A stretch of DNA of 64,000 nucleotides from Candidatus Paracaedibacteraceae bacterium (GTDB taxonomy: Bacteria; Pseudomonadota; Alphaproteobacteria; Paracaedibacterales; Paracaedibacteraceae): positions 96,001 to 160,000 of the forward strand of contig JAHBYH010000004.1 in assembly GCA_019636055.1 (NCBI GenBank). The letters are read 5' to 3'. Position 1 is the first letter of the stretch; the number at the start of each line of letters is the position of its first letter. Positions 17,256 through 26,363 of the stretch are shown here, piece after piece. The translations under genes were made by a program, and so were the position numbers. Below the pieces are notes generated by a model. It was not told the origin of the DNA. It saw only the letters and a program-made list of their open reading frames with translations, and made no database searches.

Positions 17256-19628
17256 ATGAAATTCACACTCTCCTGGTTGAAAGACCATTTAGATACATCA
17301 GCAACACTAACAGAGATCTGTGATGCTTTGGTCAATTTAGGGCTTGAAGTCGAAGGAATAGAAGATCCGGCGGCTAAGCTAAAAGGATTTGTCGTCGCTT
17401 ATGTTAAAGAACGGGATAAGCATCCGAATGCCGATCGATTGAGTTTATGCAAAATTGATGACGGCTCAGGAAACCTGTTGCAGGTTGTTTGCGGGGCACC
17501 GAATGTTCGTCAGGGATTAAAGATTGCCTTTGCCCGTGAGGGTACTGTTATTCCATCTACAGGACAAGCCTTGAAAAAAGGTGTAATACGCGACGTTGAA
17601 AGTTCGGGAATGATTTGTTCTGCGGGTGAATTGATGCTAGCTGGTGACAGCGAAGGGATTATGGAGCTCGATGAGAATCTGGCCCCGGGCCAAGATCTAG
17701 CTGAAGCTTTAGGATTGAATGATCCGGTTGTTGAACTGTCGATCACGCCAAACCGTTCAGATTGTTTTGGTGTTCGTGGCATTGCGCGAGATCTTGCTGC
17801 TGCGGGCTTAGGGACATTAAAGCCCCTTACCTATAAGAAAACAACGGGAACATTTGATAGCCCGGTTTCAGTGGTTATCGAAGATTCAGCATCTTGTCCT
17901 GATTTTCAAGGTTTCTATGTGCGTGGCATCAAGAATGCCCAAGCACCTGACTGGGTTCGTCGTCGCCTCGATGCGATTGGTCAACGTAGTATTAATGCGG
18001 CCGTTGATATGACGAACTATCTGACTTTTGATTTAGGGCGCCCGCTTCACGTATTTGATGCGTCAAAAATTGCATCAGAACTTGTTATAACTGCGGCTAA
18101 TGGTGGTGAGTCATTTTCTGCCCTGAATGATAAAGACTATACTTTATCGCAAGGTATGACGGTGATTGCATCTGGCAAGGACGTTGTTTCCCTGGGGGCA
18201 ATCATGGGGGGGCGTGAGTCCGGTGCTAGTGAATCAACAACTGATTTATTTATTGAAAGTGCATTGTGGAATCCAATTCGGGTTGCCACAACAGGACGTG
18301 AACTTCAGATTTTGTCTGATGCTCGTGCACGCTTTGAAAGAGGAGTAGATCCAGAGAGTCAAGGCTTTGGTCTTGATGCTGCGGTTGCCTTGATCTTGGA
18401 TTGGTGTGGTGGTGAGGTTAGTCATCGTGTGGTGGCAACTCACAAGAATGGGGCGCCTGCAGCCTTACCTCAACCAACGATTCAACTGACTCAAAGTCGC
18501 CTAAAATCATTGGCTGGATTTGATGTGCCGATGACTCAAGCTGCTGATATTTTAACATCTCTAGGCTTTTCTGTGTCCGTAAAAACAGATGCTTTGGAAG
18601 CAATAGCTCCCTCTTGGCGTCCTGATGTTGACGGTAGTGCTGATTTGATCGAAGAAATTCTCAGAATTATTGGTTATGACAATATTCCGGCCGTTCCATT
18701 ACCACAAGTTGCCTCAAAGCCAATGGTGCCGAGTAAGCGATATGTGGTGCAACGCGCATTGGCTGCACGGGGATTGAATGAATGCCAAACATGGGCGTTT
18801 GTCTCGGATGCTAAGGCTGATTTATTTGGCGGCCAAGCGAATCACTTGGTCTTGGAAAATCCCATTAGTGTTGAACTCAAAGTCATGCGCCCGAGTATCG
18901 TACCCAACTTAGTTGAAGCAGCGCTTCGCAATCATAACCGAGATTTAAAAAATAGTCGTTTATTTGAAGTTGCGAATCAATTTTCGGATAAAGGTCAGTT
19001 CTTGATGGCAACAGGTGTTCGTAGCCACAAAAACCATGACCGTCATTGGCAGGATAGCGTTCGTGATGTTGATGCGTTCGATGCAAAGGCCGATGCTTTT
19101 GCTGTGATGGCATCTCTTGGTTTATCTGAGTCTTCTGTGCAAATTGAGCAATCAGCCATATCTTATTATCATCCGGGGCGTAGTGGAACGATCCGTCAAG
19201 GGAATCGGATCTTGGGCTATTTCGGGGAGCTTCATCCTCGGGTCCTCAAAGATATGGATGTTGATTTCCCAGTGGTTGCCTTTGAAGTATTTTTAGATTT
19301 GCTGCCTGATGTGAAAATCAAAAAGACAATTGCGACTTTGTCGAATTTGCAGCCTGTCACTAAAGATTTTGCATTTGTGGTTGATCGGGATTTACCGGCT
19401 GAGAAAATTACAACGGCGATTAGTAAAGTTGACCGTAAGCTTATTTCATCAGTGACAGTTTTTGACGTGTATGCCGGCGATAAAATGGATGCAGCTAAGA
19501 AATCTGTGGCCGTGGAAGTACGGTTTGAGCCGACAAATGCAACGCTGACCGATGAAGAAATTCATGGTTTGATGAATAAGATTATTGAGCAAGTCCACAA
19601 GACAACCGGCGGTGAGCTTAGAGCCTAG
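17256..19628 (+). CDS. pheT: Phenylalanyl-tRNA synthetase beta chain
   Basis: Structural and editing subunit, 790 residues. Visible domains: an N-terminal EMAP-type tRNA-binding OB fold (residues ~40-150, HPNADRLSLCKIDDG), the B3/B4 editing region with SITPNRSDCFGVRGIARDLAA near 165 and AAVDMTNYLTFDLGRPLHVFDA near 250, B5, the catalytic-like core, and a C-terminal anticodon-binding FDX-ACB domain starting around LQPVTKDFAFVVDRD. It is translationally linked to pheS with a 2-bp gap. Confidence 0.98.
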   Translation: MKFTLSWLKDHLDTSATLTEICDALVNLGLEVEGIEDPAAKLKGFVVAYVKERDKHPNADRLSLCKIDDGSGNLLQVVCGAPNVRQGLKIAFAREGTVIPSTGQALKKGVIRDVESSGMICSAGELMLAGDSEGIMELDENLAPGQDLAEALGLNDPVVELSITPNRSDCFGVRGIARDLAAAGLGTLKPLTYKKTTGTFDSPVSVVIEDSASCPDFQGFYVRGIKNAQAPDWVRRRLDAIGQRSINAAVDMTNYLTFDLGRPLHVFDASKIASELVITAANGGESFSALNDKDYTLSQGMTVIASGKDVVSLGAIMGGRESGASESTTDLFIESALWNPIRVATTGRELQILSDARARFERGVDPESQGFGLDAAVALILDWCGGEVSHRVVATHKNGAPAALPQPTIQLTQSRLKSLAGFDVPMTQAADILTSLGFSVSVKTDALEAIAPSWRPDVDGSADLIEEILRIIGYDNIPAVPLPQVASKPMVPSKRYVVQRALAARGLNECQTWAFVSDAKADLFGGQANHLVLENPISVELKVMRPSIVPNLVEAALRNHNRDLKNSRLFEVANQFSDKGQFLMATGVRSHKNHDRHWQDSVRDVDAFDAKADAFAVMASLGLSESSVQIEQSAISYYHPGRSGTIRQGNRILGYFGELHPRVLKDMDVDFPVVAFEVFLDLLPDVKIKKTIATLSNLQPVTKDFAFVVDRDLPAEKITTAISKVDRKLISSVTVFDVYAGDKMDAAKKSVAVEVRFEPTNATLTDEEIHGLMNKIIEQVHKTTGGELRA

Positions 19629-19673
19629 ATTTAAAGATTAAAGAACTTGAAAGGTAATGACTTATTTATATAT

Positions 19674-19901
19674 AACGTGAGTTCGATATAAGAAGGTCTA
19701 TCAAGCAATAGAATGCGTCATTCCCGGCTAGAAATTCTCGGTTTTCAAAGAAAACCGTTAAGAATTTCTTAATCGGGAATCAGGCAACCATAAAGAAACA
19801 TAGATCTCCAATCAATCAAAGCTAAGGTTTTCTAGCGAAACCCTAGCTTTGTTAGCCGGAGATGGTGTGTGTTCTGATGGTTCTTATGGCGAATTGACGT
19901 T
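19674..19901. repeat. Palindromic intergenic element, family I, copy B (most complete)
   Basis: Bounded by 21-nt terminal inverted arms (19674-19694 and 19881-19901, 17 of 21 paired). Inside are GCGTCATTCCCGGCTAG and the partly complementary TTAGCCGGAGATG, a self-pairing GGTTTTC/GAAAACC hairpin, and AGAATTTCTTAATCGGGAATC-like sequence (19761-19781). The last block and the CAATCAAAGCTA...CTAGCTTTG...TAGCC block recur in copies A (48607-48793) and C (40661-40790). No open frame or transposase is present. Confidence 0.85.
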
Positions 19902-20003
19902 AAAATAGCATGCTATGGTGCCATTTTTGAACTAGCGCGGAATAATGAAGTTTAAATTCTTTAGGTGCTTGTTTCACTCGTTTATTTTTAAGGTGTAAGT
20001 TGG

Positions 20004-20033
20004 TATAGGGTCAACTCTCTGATTGACCCTATA
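20004..20033. promoter_or_regulatory. Perfect 11-bp inverted repeat, candidate operator of tkt
   Basis: TATAGGGTCAA and TTGACCCTATA are perfectly complementary around an 8-nt spacer. The right arm contains the TTGACC -35 element of the likely tkt promoter. No T-run follows, so a terminator is unlikely. Confidence 0.55.
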
Positions 20034-20051
20034 ACGCCTTCGCGATACTCT
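20023..20051 (+). promoter_or_regulatory. Candidate tkt promoter
   Basis: TTGACC (20023-20028), 17-nt spacer, TACTCT (20046-20051), 34 bp before the GTG start of tkt. The -35 lies inside the inverted repeat. Confidence 0.45.
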
Positions 20052-20084
20052 ATAAGAATAAGAATTTACAAGGGTTTCGCAAAC

Positions 20085-22076
20085 GTGCTAACAGCAGAAA
20101 AACGACAACAAAATCTCAATTATTCAACTCTGGCAAATGCTATCCGATTTCTATCAGCTGATGCTGTTGAAAAAGCCAAATCCGGCCATCCCGGAATGCC
20201 TTTAGGAATGGCAGATGTTGCTACCGTTCTGTTCCACGATTTTTTAAAGTTTAGTCCAGAAAATCCGGATTGGCTGAATCGGGATCGCTTTATTTTAAGT
20301 GCGGGGCATGGCTCAATGTTGTTATATTCCCTGCTATATTTGACGGGCTATAAAGATATTACGCTGGATGAGATTAAGAACTTTCGCCAGTTGAATGCCA
20401 AGACAGCCGGACATCCTGAATATGGTTATGCTGCGGGTATTGAAATAACAACAGGACCATTAGGGCAGGGGATCAGCAGTGCGGTCGGTTTTGCCTTGGC
20501 GGAACGGATTATGAATGCCGAATTCCCAGATTTATTTGATCATAAAACTTATGTGCTGGCTAGTGACGGCGATTTGATGGAAGGAATTGCTCAGGAAGCC
20601 ATTTCTTTAGCGGGACACTGGCGTCTAAAAAACCTAGTCGTTTTGTATGATGACAACAGCATATCAATTGATGGAGATACAGACCTAGCTTTCTCTGACG
20701 ATACACAACGTCGCTTTGAATCTTGTCATTGGGAGGTTCTTACGGTCAACGGTCATGACTTTGCTGAAATACATGCAGCCCTTTCCCGTGCTCAACAGGC
20801 GAATCGTCCTGTTCTTGTTCGATGCAAAACGCGTATTGCTGAAGGGACGCCGACTAAGGTTGGTACATCGTCGAGCCATGGCTCACCGTTGGGAAGTAAT
20901 GAAATCCAAGGGATGCGTGAAGCCTTGGGGTGGAGCTATGAACCATTTGAAATTCCGTATGAGATTTTAGAAAGATGGCGTGCTGCTGGGCAACGAGGGG
21001 ACAGTATTGCTACAGCGTGGATCAAACGATATAATGCCCACGCCGACTCAAAAGAAATTAATCGTCGCATGTCTAAGACATTATCTCCAAGTGTGAATGA
21101 GGCTCTAAAATCCGTGATTTTGAGCTATATTGATATGCCAGTTTCCAAGGCGACACGTCAGTTATCTCAGGATGTATTAGAGCGCATTGCTCCCTTGATG
21201 CCGGAACTGATTGGCGGATCTGCTGATCTGACGGGGTCGAATAATACAAAGGCAAAGCCGCAACGGATTATCGATCGTGAAAACTATGCCGGGAATTATA
21301 TCCACTACGGTGTTCGTGAACATGGGATGGCAGCGATTATGAACGGATTATCCCTTTACGGTGGTTTTCGACCTTATGGTGGAACTTTCTTGATCTTTAG
21401 TGATTATTTACGCCCATCCTTGCGTTTATCAGCATTGATGCACCAACCTGTTGTTTATGTCTTGACTCATGATTCCATTGGGTTAGGTGAAGATGGTCCG
21501 ACCCATCAACCAATTGAACATTTAGCCTCCCTTAGGGCAATGCCAAATCTAAACGTGTTTCGACCGGCTGATGGTATTGAGACCGCTGAGTGCTGGCAGA
21601 TTGCTTTGCAATCGAAGGATCGCCCAAGTGTTTTGGCTTTGACCCGACAAAATGTACGTCAAGTTCGCTTGACGGATGTTCAGGAAAATCGATCCGCAAA
21701 AGGTGGGTATATTGTTTGGGGAGATGCAACTCAACGTGATGTAACCCTTATTGCGACGGGATCAGAAGTCGGGCTCGCGGTTGATGTGGCGGAAGCTTTA
21801 GCAGTGCAAAACATCCAAGCTACGGTTGTCTCTATGCCATGTACGCGATTATTTGATGAACAAAGTGGTGACTATCGTCAACAGGTTTTGGGTAAGGCTC
21901 CTCGTTTTGTTATTGAAGCTGCCAGTTCCTATAGCTGGTATAAATACGTTGGTGATAAGGGGCATATTTTTGGCATTGATACATTTGGCGCATCAGCTCC
22001 GGCGCCTCAACTGTATGATAAATTCGGGCTAACGGTAGGCAAAATTGTACCTGAAATTCTAAAAAGGATTAAGTAA
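20085..22076 (+). CDS. tkt: Transketolase
   Basis: Thiamine-diphosphate enzyme moving two-carbon units between sugar phosphates in the non-oxidative pentose phosphate pathway. The 663-residue length and full domain order are normal: SGHPGMPLGMADVATVL with the catalytic-site residues near 33, the ThDP motif SDGDLMEG near 163, YDDNSISIDGDTDLAF, and the pyrimidine-domain GVREHGMAAIMNG near 410. The start is GTG with AAGGG upstream. It leads a probable carbon-metabolism unit with gap, a HAD phosphatase and hfq. Confidence 0.97.
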   Translation: MLTAEKRQQNLNYSTLANAIRFLSADAVEKAKSGHPGMPLGMADVATVLFHDFLKFSPENPDWLNRDRFILSAGHGSMLLYSLLYLTGYKDITLDEIKNFRQLNAKTAGHPEYGYAAGIEITTGPLGQGISSAVGFALAERIMNAEFPDLFDHKTYVLASDGDLMEGIAQEAISLAGHWRLKNLVVLYDDNSISIDGDTDLAFSDDTQRRFESCHWEVLTVNGHDFAEIHAALSRAQQANRPVLVRCKTRIAEGTPTKVGTSSSHGSPLGSNEIQGMREALGWSYEPFEIPYEILERWRAAGQRGDSIATAWIKRYNAHADSKEINRRMSKTLSPSVNEALKSVILSYIDMPVSKATRQLSQDVLERIAPLMPELIGGSADLTGSNNTKAKPQRIIDRENYAGNYIHYGVREHGMAAIMNGLSLYGGFRPYGGTFLIFSDYLRPSLRLSALMHQPVVYVLTHDSIGLGEDGPTHQPIEHLASLRAMPNLNVFRPADGIETAECWQIALQSKDRPSVLALTRQNVRQVRLTDVQENRSAKGGYIVWGDATQRDVTLIATGSEVGLAVDVAEALAVQNIQATVVSMPCTRLFDEQSGDYRQQVLGKAPRFVIEAASSYSWYKYVGDKGHIFGIDTFGASAPAPQLYDKFGLTVGKIVPEILKRIK

Positions 22077-22138
22077 GGCAAGCCTAATTTTATTTTGTGC
22101 TTGGAAATGTTGGATTAGTTTTATAATCAGAGGTAAAA

Positions 22139-23140
22139 ATGACAAAACGTGTTGCAATAAATGGATTTGGTCGTATTGGCCGTATGGTATTACGAGCTTT
22201 GGTTGAAAATCCGCGTTCAGAATTTCAAGTCGTTGCCATTAACGATTTAGGGTCGATTGATGCCAATGCGCATTTGTTTAAATATGATTCAATTCATGGC
22301 CGATTTGACGGTGCAGTCACAACAACGGTTGATACCATAGATGTTGGCCTCGGTGCTATGAAAGTCATTGCTGAGGCGGATCCTGAGAAACTACCGTGGA
22401 AAGAAATGGATATTGATATCGTTTTAGAATGCAGCGGTCGTTTCACGGATCGTGATAAGGCTGCAAAACATTTGACAGCCGGGGCTAAGAAAATTATTGT
22501 ATCGGCCCCATCTAAGGGGGCGGATGCCACTATCGTTATCGGTGTGAACCATGATGTTTTGCAAGCATCTCATGATGTTATTTCTTGTGGTTCCTGTACG
22601 ACAAACTGTTTAGCCCCTGTTGCTAAGGCTTTAAACGATACGGTTGGAATTGATGTTGGGTATATGACAACCATTCATGCCTATACAGGGGATCAACGTC
22701 TTGTCGATACATTGCATAGCGATATGCACCGAGCAAGAGCAGCTGCCATGTCTATGATTCCGTCGACCACGGGGGCAGCAAAAGCACTGGGGTTAGTATT
22801 GCCGGAACTGCAAGGTAAACTGGACGGCTGTGCTGTACGCGTTCCAACTGCTAATGTTTCTATGATTGATTTGACATTTGTTCCAAAGAAGGCAACCTCA
22901 GTTGCTGAGATTAATGACATCATGGCAAAAACGGCGACGGGTTCACATGTTTTGTCTTATAATGTGGAACCGTTGGTTTCTATTGATTACAACCATGTTG
23001 CTTATAGCTCTAACTTTGATGCAACTCAAACTCAGGTTGTGGGGGATAAGTTCTGTCGTGTTGTTTCTTGGTACGATAATGAATGGGGCTTTTCTAATCG
23101 CATGGGGGATTTGGCTCAACTCGTTGCTAAGATGATATAA
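22139..23140 (+). CDS. gap: Glyceraldehyde-3-phosphate dehydrogenase
   Basis: NAD(P)-dependent enzyme of glycolysis and gluconeogenesis. It has the Rossmann motif NGFGRIGRMVLRAL at residues 7-20, the catalytic cysteine in SCGSCTTNCLAPVAK (about residue 154) and the catalytic His in TTIHAYTGDQ. The 333-residue length is typical. It starts 62 bp after tkt and ends 12 bp before the HAD gene. With pckA also in the window, a gluconeogenic role is likely. Confidence 0.98.
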   Translation: MTKRVAINGFGRIGRMVLRALVENPRSEFQVVAINDLGSIDANAHLFKYDSIHGRFDGAVTTTVDTIDVGLGAMKVIAEADPEKLPWKEMDIDIVLECSGRFTDRDKAAKHLTAGAKKIIVSAPSKGADATIVIGVNHDVLQASHDVISCGSCTTNCLAPVAKALNDTVGIDVGYMTTIHAYTGDQRLVDTLHSDMHRARAAAMSMIPSTTGAAKALGLVLPELQGKLDGCAVRVPTANVSMIDLTFVPKKATSVAEINDIMAKTATGSHVLSYNVEPLVSIDYNHVAYSSNFDATQTQVVGDKFCRVVSWYDNEWGFSNRMGDLAQLVAKMI

Positions 23141-23152
23141 TAGAGAGATGGT

Positions 23153-23818
23153 ATGCCTTATACAGAACTGACTTTACCTAAAGCGATTCTTTTTGATTGG
23201 GATAATACCTTGGTTGATACAATGCCATTGATTATCTCATCCATTAATCACGCCTTAGTCCATTTTAATATGGATCCTTGGACACCCGAGGATGTAAAAA
23301 AGAAAACCCAGTTATCAGCTCGGGATTCTTTGCCTTTGATGTTTGGAGAGCGTTGGAAAGAAGCTTTGGGAATTTACCGTGATTTTTATCATCAGAATCA
23401 TATTAATCAGTTAAAGCCATTTGATGATGCCTTGTCCTTGTTAGATTGTCTTGCTGAATGTGGTGTACAGATCGCGCTTGTTAGTAATAAAGTCGGGGAA
23501 ACACTTCGGAATGAAGTTCTTCACTTAGGTTGGGAAGGCCGGTTTGGTGCGATGATTGGGTCCGGGGATGCTGATCGGGACAAGCCCCATGCTGACCCGG
23601 CTTTGTTGGCCTTGTCCCAATTAGGGGTTCAGCCTAGTTCTGATGTGTGGTTTGTCGGCGATGCAACTGTTGATTGGGAGTGTGCAAAGAATTCAGGATG
23701 TTTGCCTGTACCCATTGGTTTTGCTCATGCCGAGGCATATCATTATCCTTATGCTGTTGAAAATTGTGGGGATCTGAAAAAAAATATTAAAAAAGTTCGA
23801 AATGCCCCTTGGCAATAG
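23153..23818 (+). CDS. HAD-family hydrolase, phosphoglycolate-phosphatase-like
   Basis: A 221-residue HAD subfamily IA phosphatase. Motif I is FDWDNTLVDT with nucleophile Asp15 and Asp17; motif II is ALVSNKVG; the motif III lysine is in DKPHADP; motif IV is FVGDATVDWECAKNSG. The helical cap is of the Gph/PGMB type. Phosphoglycolate is the most common substrate for such proteins, but sequence alone does not settle it. It is downstream of gap in the same direction and precedes hfq by 59 bp. Confidence 0.9.
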   Translation: MPYTELTLPKAILFDWDNTLVDTMPLIISSINHALVHFNMDPWTPEDVKKKTQLSARDSLPLMFGERWKEALGIYRDFYHQNHINQLKPFDDALSLLDCLAECGVQIALVSNKVGETLRNEVLHLGWEGRFGAMIGSGDADRDKPHADPALLALSQLGVQPSSDVWFVGDATVDWECAKNSGCLPVPIGFAHAEAYHYPYAVENCGDLKKNIKKVRNAPWQ

Positions 23819-23877
23819 AAAAAAATCATCGTATTCTTTAAGGTGAATAAAATTTAAATAAATTACGGAGATCTAAA

Positions 23878-24141
23878 GTGGCGACAGACAAGCCCGTTAA
23901 TGTTCAAGATGTTTTTTTGAACCATGTTCGCAAGAATAAAACACCTTTGACAGTTTTTCTAATCAATGGTGTTAAGTTACAAGGTGTTGTAACTTGGTTT
24001 GATAGCTTTTCCATGTTGTTGCGTCGCGATGGTCATTCTCAGCTTGTATACAAGCACGCAATATCTACAGTTATGCCCCAAGGGCCGATTCAATTATTTG
24101 AAGGCACCGGCAGCCACTCCTCCGAAGAAATTGTTGACTAG
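23878..24141 (+). CDS. hfq: RNA chaperone Hfq
   Basis: Hexameric Sm-like protein matching small RNAs to mRNAs. It has Sm1 ([22 protein letters not shown]) and Sm2 with the diagnostic YKHAIS. At 87 residues it has a short C-terminal tail, as usual in alphaproteobacteria. The start is GTG with GGAG upstream. The common downstream neighbour hflX is absent; a terminator overlaps the stop codon instead. Confidence 0.98.
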   Translation: MATDKPVNVQDVFLNHVRKNKTPLTVFLINGVKLQGVVTWFDSFSMLLRRDGHSQLVYKHAISTVMPQGPIQLFEGTGSHSSEEIVD

Positions 24142-24162
24142 TTTTTACTAGTCTTTTTTTTT
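24136..24162 (+). terminator. Rho-independent terminator overlapping the hfq stop
   Basis: GACTAG (24136-24141)/CTAGTC (24148-24153) stem with a 6-nt loop, then ten T. The TAG stop codon of hfq lies in the left arm. Confidence 0.85.
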
Positions 24163-24192
24163 GAGGATAGGTCTGTAGTTTTCCCGGTTGAC

Positions 24193-24261
24193 TTTCCGAC
24201 AGTGTCAGATTGCTCATGTTCTACTGACTATAACATTTTGCTTTGTGTGCTTTGTCGGAAA
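24193..24261. repeat. Intergenic inverted repeat
   Basis: TTTCCGACA (24193-24201) and TGTCGGAAA (24253-24261) are perfect complements in the hfq-aph gap, with partial pairing beyond. A similar TTGACT..CCGAC / GTCGG.AA.TCAA arrangement occurs inside the element at 54230-54363, so this may be a decayed relative. Confidence 0.45.
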
Positions 24262-24412
24262 CTCAATTTATCGGGGATTAGGAATGACAGCTAGATAGAA
24301 TGCCTATATCTAAAAAAGAGGGATCTTTAACTGCTAGTGGGGACTCCCTCATAAAATATAGGGATTGAACATCCTATATTATTGGTAATTTACCCATACG
24401 CTATCAACTTGA

Positions 24413-25381
24413 CTAACTATAGAGCTCAGACAAGATGTGTTTTAATAATTCTAAAATATCTCTATATATCTTTGGGCGCTGATCAAGCGGGTGGCGAGGA
24501 ATTGCATCAAGTAGGGCAGCAATATTGTATTGGTGGATCCGTAAATCTAGATCATTCGGGATTTCAATGCCACCGTCGGTTAGGCCTGTTAAAAAGCCCG
24601 TTTTAAATGTTCCTGACATTTTGTGGCCATATCGTAACATTGTGGCTACATCATCTGTCCATGATCCTGCATACGCGAACTCCCAGTCGAGAACTGCACT
24701 GATTTTCCATTTATCGCCATATTGCTTTACTAGAATATTCGCAGGGTCAAAATCAGCATGAACTAAATTTTTTTTAATTATTGCATGATCTGGTAATAAT
24801 TGGATACAGCGGTTTAACGATGACCTCATTTCCATACTTAAATATTTTGCAACCTGAGGATGATTCAGCATTTCTAATGAAAATTGTTTGATACTTTCAT
24901 CAGGGATGCCTTGGGCATGGTTCAACTCTGTAAAGAAGATATCCGGTTCGGTTGGGGTTAACGTTGCTATCTTAGATAAGATTATCCCAACATCGTACAT
25001 GATTTCGTAAAGATTATAAGATTCGTTCCTTAGGAGCAGATCTCTGAGGGGAATTCCTGGCATAAATTGTGTAATTGCAAAGCAATATCCCTCGATCTTA
25101 TTAATATGGTACGTTTGGGGTAACGGGATTATGTTTTTAAGGGCAGACCCTAGTTTTTCTTCAATGAGTGCAGCATTTGCATCGCGTAGATAGATTCTGA
25201 GTAATACAGGATCTGCCTCATGGGCAAAAGTAACTTTATAATTAAGATTGGCACAACCGCCAGCGATTAATTCATGAGACAATAGCTTTTTATGAGGATA
25301 GCTAGCTTGTATCATTTTTTCAATGACACTCTCAGCAATTTTATGATGACTACTAGTTTTTTCCCAGTCTGTTTTAAACAT
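24413..25381 (-). CDS. Aminoglycoside phosphotransferase-family (APH) kinase
   Basis: A 322-residue protein-kinase-like fold. The catalytic-loop motif HADFDPANILV gives the Brenner H.D....N, and LDWEFAYAG is the DFG-equivalent metal-binding motif. The N-terminal lobe (ELIAGGCANLNYKVTF...VLLRIYLRD) has the glycine-rich strand and probable ATP lysine region. The family phosphorylates small alcohols (antibiotics, choline, homoserine, thiamine, methylthioribose), so no substrate should be assumed. It starts 9 bp after the znuA-like gene and is probably last in the ppa-znuA-aph unit. Confidence 0.88.
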   Translation of the reverse strand: MFKTDWEKTSSHHKIAESVIEKMIQASYPHKKLLSHELIAGGCANLNYKVTFAHEADPVLLRIYLRDANAALIEEKLGSALKNIIPLPQTYHINKIEGYCFAITQFMPGIPLRDLLLRNESYNLYEIMYDVGIILSKIATLTPTEPDIFFTELNHAQGIPDESIKQFSLEMLNHPQVAKYLSMEMRSSLNRCIQLLPDHAIIKKNLVHADFDPANILVKQYGDKWKISAVLDWEFAYAGSWTDDVATMLRYGHKMSGTFKTGFLTGLTDGGIEIPNDLDLRIHQYNIAALLDAIPRHPLDQRPKIYRDILELLKHILSELYS

Positions 25382-25390
25382 GATGATTTT

Positions 25391-26353
25391 CTAGTTTTCC
25401 AGTGCCTTTTTCATATCATTCATCAGGCGGCGCATCATCTCAAAGTATAAATCTTGTCCTGGGGTGAGGCCAACGCCTAGCGCATCAATTTGGGCATAGG
25501 TAACCCCCGATTCCTTGCTGATTTTTGTTAGTATTTTGGTTTCAAATTGGGGTTCTGAGAATATGGCAACAGCACCCGTATTTGCAAATTCATTGACACG
25601 TTTAATGTCTTGAGCCGTTGGTTCTCGGTCGGCGTGGATGCGAATAGCTCCGACGCATTTCGTGCCATAGCTGGTATCAAAATATTGCGTAAAATCATGG
25701 TAGGTTAGATATTGTTTTCCTTTTACTGATTTCATTTCAGTGAAAATGTCAGCATTTAGCTGATTCAATTTTGCTATAACCTTTTTAGAATTTGCCAAAT
25801 AATCCGCCGCGTGCCGCTGATCAAGTTCCGACAGAATCTGGGTAATTTTCGTGACAAGAGCTTTAGCATTTGGTACAGCAAGCCATAAATGGCCATCTTT
25901 TCCTGATATTTCATGATGATGATCCTTGTGATGATCGCAATCACAACCGATTGGTAAGTCAATAGGGCAACACGTTTCTGGCTGATCCTTAAATGTCCTT
26001 AAGGGCAAAAGGTTCACACCGTCTGTTTGTGTCATTGCTATTTTATATTTTGCTTTTGTTGCGTCAATCGACCCTTTGAATGTCGTCTCGTACTCTGGGC
26101 CAACCCAAACAATCACATTGGCATTATTCAGCTTTGTGGCTTCTGAGGGCTTTAGGCTGTACCCATGGGCGGATTGCTTAGCTTCAATCAAAAGCTCTGG
26201 TTCTGCAATTCCTTCCATGACGCCAGCAACAAGCGAATGTATCGGGGCGATTGTCACAACGACTTTAGGTTGGGTTTCATGATGCGCTTTATGATTAACC
26301 CCCTTAGCAAAAGCAAGTGAGATTATGCAGGATAGAATTAAAATAAAGCGCAT
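25391..26353 (-). CDS. znuA: Zinc ABC transporter substrate-binding protein (ZnuA-like)
   Basis: Periplasmic metal-binding lipocalin-like receptor of cluster A-I. It has a signal peptide (MRFILILSCIISLAFA), the early VVTIAPIHSLVAGVMEG, and the histidine-rich acidic loop DCDHHKDHHHE near residue 140 that marks zinc-specific members. The C-terminal lobe carries FSEPQFETKILTKISKESG. Potential metal His residues include the one in HDFTQYFDTSYG. The permease and ATPase genes (znuB, znuC) are not adjacent. Two extra cysteine pairs (CCPIDLPIGCDC) precede the His loop. Confidence 0.93.
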   Translation of the reverse strand: MRFILILSCIISLAFAKGVNHKAHHETQPKVVVTIAPIHSLVAGVMEGIAEPELLIEAKQSAHGYSLKPSEATKLNNANVIVWVGPEYETTFKGSIDATKAKYKIAMTQTDGVNLLPLRTFKDQPETCCPIDLPIGCDCDHHKDHHHEISGKDGHLWLAVPNAKALVTKITQILSELDQRHAADYLANSKKVIAKLNQLNADIFTEMKSVKGKQYLTYHDFTQYFDTSYGTKCVGAIRIHADREPTAQDIKRVNEFANTGAVAIFSEPQFETKILTKISKESGVTYAQIDALGVGLTPGQDLYFEMMRRLMNDMKKALEN

Positions 26354-26363
26354 GGTTTCCTCA

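Larger units (their letters stand above)
19629..20084. other. 456-bp intergenic region pheT-tkt
   Basis: No coding sequence. About half is palindromic element family I copy B (19674-19901). The rest carries the tkt promoter and its inverted repeat (20004-20051). Confidence 0.7.

Noticed and set aside
24301..24385. Hairpins GAGGGA/TCCCTC and AATATAGG/CCTATATT as terminators of aph
   Set aside because: Stems are short or bulged and no convincing T-run follows on the minus strand; direction and function are unclear.
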